NCBI GenBank assembly: GCA_002493945.1
Contig: DLAL01000065.1
Location: forward strand, 1 to 13,034
Reading direction: 5' to 3'
Length of the DNA: 13,034 nucleotides
DNA from: Porphyromonadaceae bacterium UBA7048
GTDB taxonomy: Bacteria; Bacteroidota; Bacteroidia; Bacteroidales; Muribaculaceae
This document shows positions 7,028 to 13,034 of the stretch, piece after piece. The notes beneath the pieces are model-generated. The model was not told the origin of the DNA, made no database searches, and saw only the letters and a list, made by a program, of their open reading frames with translations. Both the position numbers and the translations under genes were made by a program. Numbering within the stretch: position 1 is the stretch's first letter; the number at the start of each line of letters is the position of its first letter.

Positions 7028-9403
7028 TTACTTCTGTATTTTGATTTTCAACATTTTGGATGTATCGAACGATGCCGGGAAGCGCACGGCGCCCGTAGCC
7101 TCGTCATACTCGAAGGGCACCGACTTGCGGCCGACAAGCACCTTGCGCGGAGCGGCCGTCATGCCGTACACGGCGAAATTGAAGTTTATCACGCCCGGCG
7201 CGCCTGCGTAGGCGCCCTCGGAGCGGACACCTATCTCGATGTCGTCTCCGGCGGAGCGTCCGTCGAAGGTCACGAGGCGGTACTGGCCCTCGTCGATGCT
7301 GCGCGGCGACAGACGGTCGTCGTCGTACATCGTGTACTGCGACGAACCCTCAGCCTTGGGATAGTAGCTGACAGTGAACACGTCGGCACGGTAGTCGCCC
7401 GTGTTCTCCATCGCGTAGTCAGCCGTGGGGATGAACGCTCCCTGACGCACGAAGAGCGGTATGACATCGAGCGGCGCAGGGTAGGCCGTCACGCGAGTGC
7501 CGCCCTTGTACACCGTCCGGGGATGATTGTAGTCCACCCAGTCCGCGCCGGCCGGGAAGGTGATATTGCGGCTGTCTGCGGCGGTCATCACGGGGGCCGC
7601 CATCACTTCCGGTCCCCACATATACTGGTCGGAGATATGGTCGTAGGCGCCGTGAGCATTGCTGTCGAAGTCGAGCGGACGCACCAGCGGATAGCCGTGG
7701 GCGGCGTTCTCGTAGGCGAGGGTGTAGTTGTAGGGCAGCCAGCGGTAGCGCTCGCGCACCAGCGCCTTGAGGATTTCTTCCTGAGCGGGATAGTTGTAAG
7801 GCTCGGCGAACTTCTGCGCATGAGTGCGGAATACGGGCGAGAACAGTCCGGCCTCCACCCAGCGCACATACAGGTCGGGCTGATATTCCTTGCCCTTCTC
7901 CACGGCAAAACCGCCCAGGTCGCTGCTCATGTAGCCCAGACCGCTGAGGCCCGAGTTGAGCATTATGCGCACCTGAGGCTCAAGACCGCCCCACGAGCGC
8001 GACACGTCGGTCGACCACGGGAAGACGCTGTGGCGCTGCAGACCGGTCGTGCCGCCGCGCATCAGAGTCATAAGACGGCGGTCGGGATACTGCCCGGCGA
8101 AGAGGCGGCTGATGATCTCGCTCCAGTCGTTGCCGTACTTGTTGTGATACTCGCGTGTCGACAGACCGTTGTCGTGGACAGAGCCAAGCGGATGCACCTC
8201 AGGCTCGCCCAGGTCACCCCACCATCCGGCTACGCCCATGTCTGTGAGCTGCTTGTAGCGGTCGGTGAGCCAGCGGCGCGTCAGCGGATTGCTCACGTCG
8301 AACATACCGCCTTCGCCGACCCATATCTTCACCTCGCGCGGTTCGCCCGTGATGGAGTCCTTCACCATCAGGCCGCGCGATGCCAGTTCGTTGTAGTTGT
8401 CCAGTCCGCGGCCGTTGCGCAGTATGTATGGCTGGGAGATAGCCACCAGGTTCACGCCCCGGTCCTTCAGCCCGGCGAGCATGGCCTCGGGCTCGGGCCA
8501 CTGCACGGGGTCCCATGCCAGACGGCCCATATCCTGCTCCTTGCCGTACCAGTAGAGGTCGAGCACGATGCCGTCGAGCGGATAGCCTGCGCGCTTGAGC
8601 GTGTCGACCACACCGAGCGTCTCGTCCTGAGTGCGGTAGCCGTATTTCGAAGTGATATATCCGAGGGCCCACAGCGGCGGCAGCGGCTGACGGCCCGTAA
8701 GTTCTGTCATATGCTCGGTGAGCTGGGCGGCATCCGTGCCGGCCACGTAATAGTACGACACGGGGCGGCGGCTCTCGGTGATGTACGACACCGTCCGCTT
8801 CAGTATCAGCTCGGCGGCGGCAAAGTCGTCGAATACGAGGGCGTAGCCGTCGTTGCTCAGCACCAGCGGCATGGTGATGTTCATCTGACTGATGCGCGGG
8901 TCAGTGCCGGTATAGCCGTAGTTCTGACGGTTGTACATCACCAGTGTGTCGCCGCGCAGGTTCAGCGAGTGTCCGCGCTCGCCTGCGCCGTACATCGACC
9001 CTATCGACGAGGTGAAGAGCTGCAGCTCCGTACGGCCGTCTTTAAGCCTGCGTGTCCCCGGGTCGACGATGAGCGACCCGCGCACGCCCGAATTCTCGAT
9101 ATTGAGCAGACCCTCGGCCGAGAACCACGCCTTGATGCCTCCGGTGGTGCGGAGCACACCGTCGTGCGACACCGCGCAGCTTGCCTCGTCGGCGCCAAGG
9201 TCGAGCACAGACTGCACCCCGGCGGCCTTCTCACCGGCGCCGTAATTGTCCACACGAACTATGTAAGGGCCGACGGCAGTCACCGTCACCGTGCGTCCGT
9301 TCCCGATGCTACGGCTTATCGAAGCCTCGGCAGCGGCACTTCCGCAGCATATCAGCGTCACAAGCAGTACGAATCCTAATCTCAAATATCTAAAAATATC
9401 CAT
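7028..9403 (-). CDS. Secreted GH31 alpha-glucosidase / transglucosylase-type glycoside hydrolase
   Basis: A 791-residue enzyme with an N-terminal signal peptide (LRLGFVLLVTLICCGSAAAEA), so probably periplasmic; there is no clear lipobox. An N-terminal beta-sandwich (about 25-235) precedes the (beta/alpha)8 barrel (about 240-590) and C-terminal beta domains. Barrel signatures are PPLWALGYITSKYGY (242-256), GIVLDLYWYG (278-287) and the catalytic nucleophile in GWWGDLGEPE (Asp397). The acid/base is in WSTDVSRSW (Asp466), followed by GLGYMSSDLGGF (488-499). GH31 enzymes cleave or transfer alpha-glucosyl or alpha-xylosyl units with retention. The WWGDLGEPE variant recalls the alpha-transglucosylase branch (CjAgd31B-like), but I cannot fix substrate or branch by eye. 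No SusC/SusD pair lies nearby, so it is not in an obvious polysaccharide utilisation locus. It is the first gene of the operon with ribE and DUF2851 and has a perfect promoter. Confidence 0.92.
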   Translation of the reverse strand: MDIFRYLRLGFVLLVTLICCGSAAAEASISRSIGNGRTVTVTAVGPYIVRVDNYGAGEKAAGVQSVLDLGADEASCAVSHDGVLRTTGGIKAWFSAEGLLNIENSGVRGSLIVDPGTRRLKDGRTELQLFTSSIGSMYGAGERGHSLNLRGDTLVMYNRQNYGYTGTDPRISQMNITMPLVLSNDGYALVFDDFAAAELILKRTVSYITESRRPVSYYYVAGTDAAQLTEHMTELTGRQPLPPLWALGYITSKYGYRTQDETLGVVDTLKRAGYPLDGIVLDLYWYGKEQDMGRLAWDPVQWPEPEAMLAGLKDRGVNLVAISQPYILRNGRGLDNYNELASRGLMVKDSITGEPREVKIWVGEGGMFDVSNPLTRRWLTDRYKQLTDMGVAGWWGDLGEPEVHPLGSVHDNGLSTREYHNKYGNDWSEIISRLFAGQYPDRRLMTLMRGGTTGLQRHSVFPWSTDVSRSWGGLEPQVRIMLNSGLSGLGYMSSDLGGFAVEKGKEYQPDLYVRWVEAGLFSPVFRTHAQKFAEPYNYPAQEEILKALVRERYRWLPYNYTLAYENAAHGYPLVRPLDFDSNAHGAYDHISDQYMWGPEVMAAPVMTAADSRNITFPAGADWVDYNHPRTVYKGGTRVTAYPAPLDVIPLFVRQGAFIPTADYAMENTGDYRADVFTVSYYPKAEGSSQYTMYDDDRLSPRSIDEGQYRLVTFDGRSAGDDIEIGVRSEGAYAGAPGVINFNFAVYGMTAAPRKVLVGRKSVPFEYDEATGAVRFPASFDTSKMLKIKIQK

Positions 9404-9429
9404 CTGTCAGTATATTCATTAATTGCACA

Positions 9430-9461
9430 CAAAAGTAACCAAAAAAACCAACTGCCGCAAA
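9430..9461 (-). promoter_or_regulatory. Bacteroidota-type promoter for the GH31-ribE-DUF2851 operon
   Basis: On the minus strand TTTG (9461-9458), a 20-bp spacer, then TACTTTTG (9437-9430). This is an exact match to the TTTG / TAnnTTTG consensus. The start codon lies about 27 bp further on (9403). Confidence 0.82.
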
Positions 9462-9507
9462 TTTCAGGCCCGAAATATCCGGCCGCCCGTCTCCACTCCG
9501 CTTTTTC

Positions 9508-9594
9508 CGCGCCAAATCCACAAGTGAAACCGCGCCAAACGCCCAAGTGAAATCGCGCCAAATCCACAAGTGAAATCGCGCCAAATCCACAAGT
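9508..9594. repeat. Four tandem 23-bp repeats between divergent promoters
   Basis: The units begin at 9508, 9531, 9554 and 9577. Each starts CGCGCCAAA and continues with a CCACAAGTGAAA-type second half. Units 1 and 3 differ only at the last base, unit 2 differs mainly in the middle (CGCC in place of TCCA), and unit 4 breaks off after CACAAGT. The period is not a multiple of three and no gene covers the array. It lies about 47 bp upstream of the GH31 -33 box and about 51 bp upstream of the methyltransferase -33 box. An array of operator sites for one or both promoters is a reasonable guess. The rest of the 335-bp intergenic region (9404-9738) holds the two promoters. Confidence 0.85.
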
Positions 9595-9645
9595 AGAGAA
9601 TCTAAAACGCACCAAATAAGCATTTTACAAAAATGCAAGAAATTA

Positions 9646-9677
9646 CTTGAAAATGTCGTTTTTATACGCTACTTTTG
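9646..9677 (+). promoter_or_regulatory. Promoter for the methyltransferase / RNA ligase / HD-Pnk operon
   Basis: TACTTTTG at 9670-9677 matches TAnnTTTG exactly. Twenty bp upstream, CTTG at 9646-9649 matches TTTG in three of four bases. The expected start of transcription is around 9681-9685, giving a leader of about 55 nt before ATG 9739. Confidence 0.7.
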
Positions 9678-9682
9678 CACCG

Positions 9683-9751
9683 ATGAAAAACCCACAGACG
9701 TCGGCCAATTCGCATACACACGGCCCGGCGGTATACACATGCAAGACATGA
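9683..9751 (+). CDS. Possible 22-residue leader ORF overlapping the methyltransferase start
   Basis: ATG at 9683 opens a 22-codon frame (MKNPQTSANSHTHG, then PAVYTCKT) ending in TGA at 9749-9751. That TGA overlaps the second in-frame ATG of the methyltransferase (9748) as ATGA, the same overlap seen at both downstream junctions of this operon. The ATG falls almost at the predicted transcription start, so it would be leaderless or nearly so. The frame is short and could be chance. Confidence 0.25.
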   Translation: MKNPQTSANSHTHGPAVYTCKT

Positions 9752-10374
9752 ATCAGCTGCAATATATCCCTATATTAACCGAGGCTTATCAACGGGGCTA
9801 TGAGCAAAAATATGCTCAGACAGAGAACAGACCCGAGATGAAGATGCACTACTTCAAGACGAAAACGGATCTGCCGCGCGTGCAGGTCGTCCTCAGTTTC
9901 CTTCACGGCATCGTCAGTGCCGGACAATGTGAATCACTGCTTGATGTCGGCAGCGGACGCGGCGTCTTTCTCTTCCCCCTGCTGCGTGAGTTCCCTGCGC
10001 TGGAGGTGACAAGCGTCGATATTCTCCCTCACCGCGTCGAACTGCTCGACTGCATCCGCACCGGCGGCGTCGGGAATCTTCATCCGATGCTTGCCGATAT
10101 ATGCAGCAGTAGTTTACCGGACAAGTCATTCGATGTCGTCACGATGCTCGAAGTTCTGGAGCATATACCCGATACAGAAAAAGCGGTAAAAAGCGCAGTC
10201 AGGCTTGCACGGAACTACGTGATTGTGTCCGTGCCCTCGAAGCCCGACGACAATCCCGAGCATATCCACCTCTTCTCCAACGAAGACCTGGAAAATCATT
10301 TCCTGGCAGCCGGCTGTCAGAGAGTCAAATTCATGTCGGTGACCAACCACCGCGTAATGATAGCGTACTTATGA
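9739..10374 (+). CDS. Class I SAM-dependent methyltransferase of an RNA-repair operon
   Basis: A 211-residue soluble protein with a Rossmann-type methyltransferase fold. The SAM-binding glycine motif is LLDVGSGRG (residues 67-75), the acidic residue after strand 2 is in TSVDI (Asp94), and the motif IV region is FDVVTMLEVLEHIPD (131-145). Residues Glu138, Glu141 and His142 (ExxEH) and a later HIH (His175, His177) in PEHIHLFS resemble the metal-binding set of Hen1-type RNA 3'-end 2'-O-methyltransferases. UbiG/UbiE-like enzymes share part of this pattern, so the substrate is open. The N-terminal MKMHYFKTKTDLPRVQ (34-49) is distinctive but I cannot assign it. The start may be ATG 9739 or ATG 9748 (three codons in). 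Its TGA overlaps the RNA ligase ATG as ATGA, which implies translational coupling and a shared task with the ligase and HD-Pnk. Confidence 0.88.
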   Translation: MQDMNQLQYIPILTEAYQRGYEQKYAQTENRPEMKMHYFKTKTDLPRVQVVLSFLHGIVSAGQCESLLDVGSGRGVFLFPLLREFPALEVTSVDILPHRVELLDCIRTGGVGNLHPMLADICSSSLPDKSFDVVTMLEVLEHIPDTEKAVKSAVRLARNYVIVSVPSKPDDNPEHIHLFSNEDLENHFLAAGCQRVKFMSVTNHRVMIAYL

Positions 10375-11168
10375 AGCGAGAAGATATAATCATAAAATAT
10401 CCGCGCACACCTCACATTCAGGGTTCGCGGCTACAACCCGGCGACGAGGATCTGCGTCAGCGTCGCTTCAGTGAAATCAAAGGGCGCCACATCGTGCTCG
10501 AAGAGAAGATTGACGGCGCCAATTCGGCTATATCATTCACCGACGACGGCGAGCTGCGTCTCCAGAGCCGCGGCCACTTCCTCTCCGGAGGTGCACGCGA
10601 AAAGCACTACGACCTCTTAAAGCAGTGGGCGGCCGTCCACCGCGACAGATTTTACGAAGTACTGGGCAGCCGCTACGTGATGTACGGCGAGTGGATGTAC
10701 GCCAAACACTCCATCTACTATGACCTTCTGCCCGACTACTTCATGGAGTTTGACATCCTTGACCGCGAGACCGACCGTTTCCTTGACACGCCTTCGCGTC
10801 ATGAACTCATCAGCAGTCTGCCCGTGAGCTCCTGTCCGGTGCTTGCAAGCGGTCAATTCTCCGACATGGATGAAATCCTGAAATATCTCGGCGACTCCAC
10901 GTATATATCAGCCGACCACATATCCCGTCTGCGCGAGGATGCCCTGCGGCTCGGACTGGATGCCGACCGCATCTGTCGCGAAACCGATGCCTCGCGGACT
11001 ATGGAGGGAATCTATATCAAAGTCGAGGAAAACGGCGAAGTCACAGACCGCATGAAGTATGTCCGCGCCTCCTTCCTTCAGACCGTGGAGGAGAGCCAGT
11101 CGCACTGGCTCGACCGGCCGATTGTCCCCAACCGTATAACAGTCCCCATATCAGAACTATTCATATGA
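10371..11168 (+). CDS. Rnl2-like ATP-dependent RNA ligase
   Basis: A 265-residue cytoplasmic nucleotidyltransferase of the RNA ligase family. Ligase motifs appear in order: motif I EEKIDGANS with the AMP-accepting Lys46, motif Ia LQSRGHF (64-70), motif III VMYGEWMY (103-110), motif IIIa MEFDILD (125-131), motif IV MEGIYIKVE (211-219) and motif V RMKYVRASF (227-235). The E-K-I-x-G-x-N form of motif I is typical of the T4 Rnl2 branch. Such enzymes use ATP to join a 5'-phosphate to a 3'-OH in RNA. The protein is short, close to a bare catalytic domain with little C-terminal extension. It overlaps the methyltransferase before it and the HD-Pnk gene after it by ATGA. The downstream enzyme would supply the 5'-phosphate and 3'-OH ends that this ligase needs. 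Confidence 0.92.
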   Translation: MKREDIIIKYPRTPHIQGSRLQPGDEDLRQRRFSEIKGRHIVLEEKIDGANSAISFTDDGELRLQSRGHFLSGGAREKHYDLLKQWAAVHRDRFYEVLGSRYVMYGEWMYAKHSIYYDLLPDYFMEFDILDRETDRFLDTPSRHELISSLPVSSCPVLASGQFSDMDEILKYLGDSTYISADHISRLREDALRLGLDADRICRETDASRTMEGIYIKVEENGEVTDRMKYVRASFLQTVEESQSHWLDRPIVPNRITVPISELFI

Positions 11169-12271
11169 CCGACTGCGCCGCCGACATACTCGCCGCACTC
11201 TCGGAGCGGATGAGCCGCACCCCGCAGTCCGTGCAGTGGCATGGAGAGGGCGACGTCTATACCCATACGCAGATGGTCTGCGAGGCACTCTGCTCTCTGC
11301 CGGAATATCAGGCAGCCCCGGAGCATCATCGCGAATTAGTCCTTGCGGCAGCCCGACTCCACGACATAGGCAAAATCACGACGACAAAGGCGGTTTCGGG
11401 CGGCTTCGATGCGCCGAATCATGCCCCGGCCGGAAGCCGAATGTGCCGCGAGCTTCTGTGGCGCGCAGGGCTGTGCGGAACGGACGAACTGATATGCCGC
11501 CGAGAAACCATCTGTCAGCTCGTCCGCTACCACTCATTCCCTCCACACGCCATAGACACGGAAAATGCCGCTCTCAGACTCCATCAGATAGCTGCCAACG
11601 GGCGGCTGCTGCCGGATTTCTCACTGCGTCTGCTCTGCATGCTCTCCAAAGCCGACATGACGGGGCGAATCTGCGGCGACAAACAGCAGATGCTCGAACA
11701 GATAGCCTTATGTGAGGAGCTGGCCAAGGAAGAGGGATGTCTTGACAGCTGTTTCCCGTTTCCTTCAGACCACACCATGCGGACATTCCTGTCCGGAAAG
11801 GATGTATGGAAAGACCAGCAGCTTTATGATGACACATGGGGCACCGTCTGTCTGATGTGCGGCTTGCCCGGCACGGGCAAAGATACGTGGATAGGCAGGA
11901 ATCTTCCTGACATTCCGATGATTTCGCTTGATGCAATCCGGTGCGAACGGAAAATATCTCCAACCAAAAATCAGGGATACATAGCCAATCTGGCCAAAGA
12001 GCAGGCAAAAGAATATCTGCGCCGCCATCAGTCATTTGTATGGAACGCCACGAACATCACCAGGGCCATGCGGCAGCAGCTCGTCGCGCTGTTCGAGAGC
12101 TATAAGGCCCGAGTCCGCATCATCTATCTCGAAACCGACCTGCAGACCCTCCTATCCCGTAACAGCTCACGCAAGGACGCCGTCCCCGTGCCCGTGATAG
12201 AATCCATGCTCGGCAAACTCGAACTTCCTGAAGTCCACGAAGCAGCCCGTGTCGACTGGATCTCGGTATAA
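11165..12271 (+). CDS. HD-Pnk type bifunctional RNA/DNA end-healing enzyme (HD phosphoesterase plus polynucleotide kinase)
   Basis: A 368-residue two-domain protein. The N-terminal HD domain (about 25-190) shows the metal ligands His34 (THTQM), His66-Asp67 (ARLHDIGK), His86 (NHAPAGSRM), His123 (RYHS) and Asp164 (SKADMTGR). The C-terminal P-loop kinase domain (about 225-368) has Walker A GLPGTGKD (233-240, Lys239), an ISLDAIRCE motif whose Asp256 and Arg259 match the polynucleotide kinase DxxR, and a WNATNITRAMRQ segment (293-304). This layout is that of Runella slithyformis HD-Pnk. In that enzyme the HD part removes 2',3'-cyclic, 2'- or 3'-phosphates and the kinase part phosphorylates 5'-OH ends; homologues often lie beside a putative ligase gene, as here. 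It overlaps the ligase gene by ATGA and is the last gene before a terminator. Activity here is inferred from the family. Confidence 0.92.
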   Translation: MTDCAADILAALSERMSRTPQSVQWHGEGDVYTHTQMVCEALCSLPEYQAAPEHHRELVLAAARLHDIGKITTTKAVSGGFDAPNHAPAGSRMCRELLWRAGLCGTDELICRRETICQLVRYHSFPPHAIDTENAALRLHQIAANGRLLPDFSLRLLCMLSKADMTGRICGDKQQMLEQIALCEELAKEEGCLDSCFPFPSDHTMRTFLSGKDVWKDQQLYDDTWGTVCLMCGLPGTGKDTWIGRNLPDIPMISLDAIRCERKISPTKNQGYIANLAKEQAKEYLRRHQSFVWNATNITRAMRQQLVALFESYKARVRIIYLETDLQTLLSRNSSRKDAVPVPVIESMLGKLELPEVHEAARVDWISV

Positions 12272-12279
12272 GAAAAAAG

Positions 12280-12322
12280 GCGTGGCCGCCTCCGTGATAA
12301 AAACACCGGAGAGCGGCCACGC
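12280..12322. terminator. Terminator hairpin between HD-Pnk and the YbjN-like genes
   Basis: GCGTGGCCGC (12280-12289) pairs with GCGGCCACGC (12313-12322), and CTCCG (12290-12294) with CGGAG (12307-12311), with one bulged A and a 12-nt loop. The AAAAAA at 12273-12278 becomes a T tract for minus-strand transcripts, so it is a good rho-independent terminator for the YbjN genes. It may also stop the RNA-repair operon. Confidence 0.82.
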
Positions 12323-12346
12323 TTATTCAGTGATATGACGGGGGGC

Positions 12347-12745
12347 TTACTTGTCGTCCTTCTCGAGGTCGCAGAAGCCGCGCCAGATTGATCCGAGAAC
12401 CATCTTGATGCAGTTCTCGACGATGTATTCTTTCGATACTTCCTCGTCAAGGAGGAAGGAGTACTCCATGCGGATGCTGCCGTTGCGCACTACGGCCACA
12501 GGAAGGTTCTTGCGGCAGTTGTGGCGGTTGGCCAGGAAGTAGATGTCCTGTGAGGGAGAGTAGTTGCTGGCACCTGCGGTGTAGGAGAGGCGGTTGTTCT
12601 TGACGATGACGAAGATGACTACGTCATGCCCGAAATCCTCGTCGGCGCTCTGCACGATGACCATATCGCCGTCGTCGTCGATGCGTGTGGAGATGTGAAG
12701 TTCGTCGAAGAAGTCGCGGATGATGTGTTTGTCGATTTCTTTCAT
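12347..12745 (-). CDS. YbjN-like domain protein (downstream tandem copy)
   Basis: A 132-residue acidic soluble protein without a signal peptide. It reads as a YbjN-type domain, which has a fold like type III secretion chaperones: an N-terminal helix (DKHIIRDFFDELHI), beta strands (STRIDDDGDMVIVQ, VIFVIVKNNRLSY), then AVVRNGSIRMEYSFLLDEEVSKEYIVENCI and a final helix ending DLEKDDK. YbjN-like proteins have been called sensory or regulatory, but no clear molecular function is known. It lies 24 bp after a close paralogue on the same strand and ends just before a terminator, so the two form an operon. The last 48 aligned residues match the paralogue at 42 positions, while the middle part matches at about 21 of 34. 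Confidence 0.8.
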   Translation of the reverse strand: MKEIDKHIIRDFFDELHISTRIDDDGDMVIVQSADEDFGHDVVIFVIVKNNRLSYTAGASNYSPSQDIYFLANRHNCRKNLPVAVVRNGSIRMEYSFLLDEEVSKEYIVENCIKMVLGSIWRGFCDLEKDDK

Positions 12746-12769
12746 AATGTATAAGATTTAAAGGATTTG

Positions 12770-13034
12770 TTATTCGTCTTTTTCGAGGTCCACGAAGCCG
12801 CGCCAGATGGTGCCGAGCATCAGCTTGATGCAGTTCTCCACGATGTACTCTTTCGATACTTCCTCATCAAGAAGGAACGAATACTCCATGCGGAGACTGC
12901 CGTTGCGCACCACGGCCGTAGGAGTGTAGCGGCGCGTGTTGTGGCGGTTGGCCAGGAAGTAGAGGTCGTGCTTGGGCTCGTAGCCCGGAGCACCGGCAAG
13001 ATACGACAGACGGTTCTCGTTGATCATAATGTAG
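12770..13034 (-). CDS. YbjN-like domain protein (upstream tandem copy), cut by the window edge
   Basis: Minus-strand frame ending at TAA 12770-12772. The first visible ATG is at 13027, but the frame stays open to the window edge: the codons before it read Y-I, and YIMINENRLSY aligns with FVIVKNNRLSY inside the neighbouring copy. The true start is therefore beyond 13034 and about 45 residues are missing. The visible part has the same features as its neighbour (DLYFLANRHN, AVVRNGSLRMEYSF, DEEVSKEYIVENCIK, IWRGFVDLEKDE). It is a tandem duplication. Confidence 0.82.
   Translation of the reverse strand, partial: YIMINENRLSYLAGAPGYEPKHDLYFLANRHNTRRYTPTAVVRNGSLRMEYSFLLDEEVSKEYIVENCIKLMLGTIWRGFVDLEKDE

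Noticed and set aside
7018..7030. FMN riboswitch or separate promoter before ribE
   Set aside because: Only 3 bp separate ribE from the GH31 stop, and the upstream sequence is coding. There is no room for an aptamer.
7523..9379. 618-codon plus-strand open frame opposite the GH31 gene
   Set aside because: It lies wholly antisense to a gene with all GH31 motifs. Its sequence is low-complexity His/Val/Ala/Arg-rich with no domain, as expected for a shadow frame in G/C-rich DNA.
9508..9594. CRISPR-like array
   Set aside because: The repeats are directly joined with no unique spacers and the period is 23 bp, so it is a simple tandem array.
9382..9638. Minus-strand frames with repeated VDLARFHL-like peptides
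   Set aside because: They are made by the 23-bp repeat, which shifts frame at each copy, and they overlap the GH31 promoter region. No conserved protein.
9739..10374. Confident naming of the methyltransferase as hen1
   Set aside because: The ExxEH and His pattern is shared with UbiG-like enzymes and the protein lacks the other domains usual in bacterial Hen1, so no gene symbol was given.
1..13034. tRNA or rRNA genes
   Set aside because: I saw no cloverleaf-like segment or rRNA-like conserved stretch on either strand. This was by eye, without a covariance search.

Overview
The window looks like a chromosomal segment of a gut-type Bacteroidales bacterium, perhaps Muribaculaceae (the family is a guess). 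The evidence is three good matches to the Bacteroidota housekeeping promoter (TTTG, 20 bp, TAnnTTTG), a DUF3244-type secreted protein, a BspA-like leucine-rich-repeat surface protein, C-terminal ends like Bacteroidetes sorting tails, and a DUF2851 protein. Every intact gene whose end is visible stops with TGA or TAA.

Left part (1-4660, + strand): a small DUF3244-like secreted protein is followed 38 bp later by a large secreted legumain/caspase-like (C13-type) peptidase gene. That gene reads in one frame from 440 to 3103 but is broken by a single in-frame TAG at 653-655. A strong hairpin ends it. An LRR_5 surface protein follows, with its own promoter.

Middle (4660-9480): a G/C-rich hairpin lies between convergent genes. 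Beside it sits a 311-bp non-coding element with 33-bp terminal inverted repeats and a TTA target duplication, a MITE. One copy of the duplication is the stop codon of the neighbouring gene. A minus-strand operon then runs from a perfect promoter near 9460 leftward: a secreted GH31 alpha-glucosidase-type enzyme, riboflavin synthase (ribE), and DUF2851.

Right part (9480-12330, + strand): four tandem copies of a 23-bp repeat fill the gap between two divergent promoters. The rightward promoter drives a tightly coupled three-gene set: a class I SAM methyltransferase, an Rnl2-like RNA ligase, and an HD-phosphoesterase/polynucleotide kinase fusion (HD-Pnk type). Both gene junctions are ATGA overlaps. 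The ligase and HD-Pnk together could heal and seal broken RNA. The methyltransferase is the least explained part, and may mark the repaired RNA. This operon is the most interesting system in the window.

Far right (12347-13034, - strand): two tandem YbjN-like paralogues, the upstream one cut by the window edge. A terminator hairpin separates them from the RNA-repair operon.
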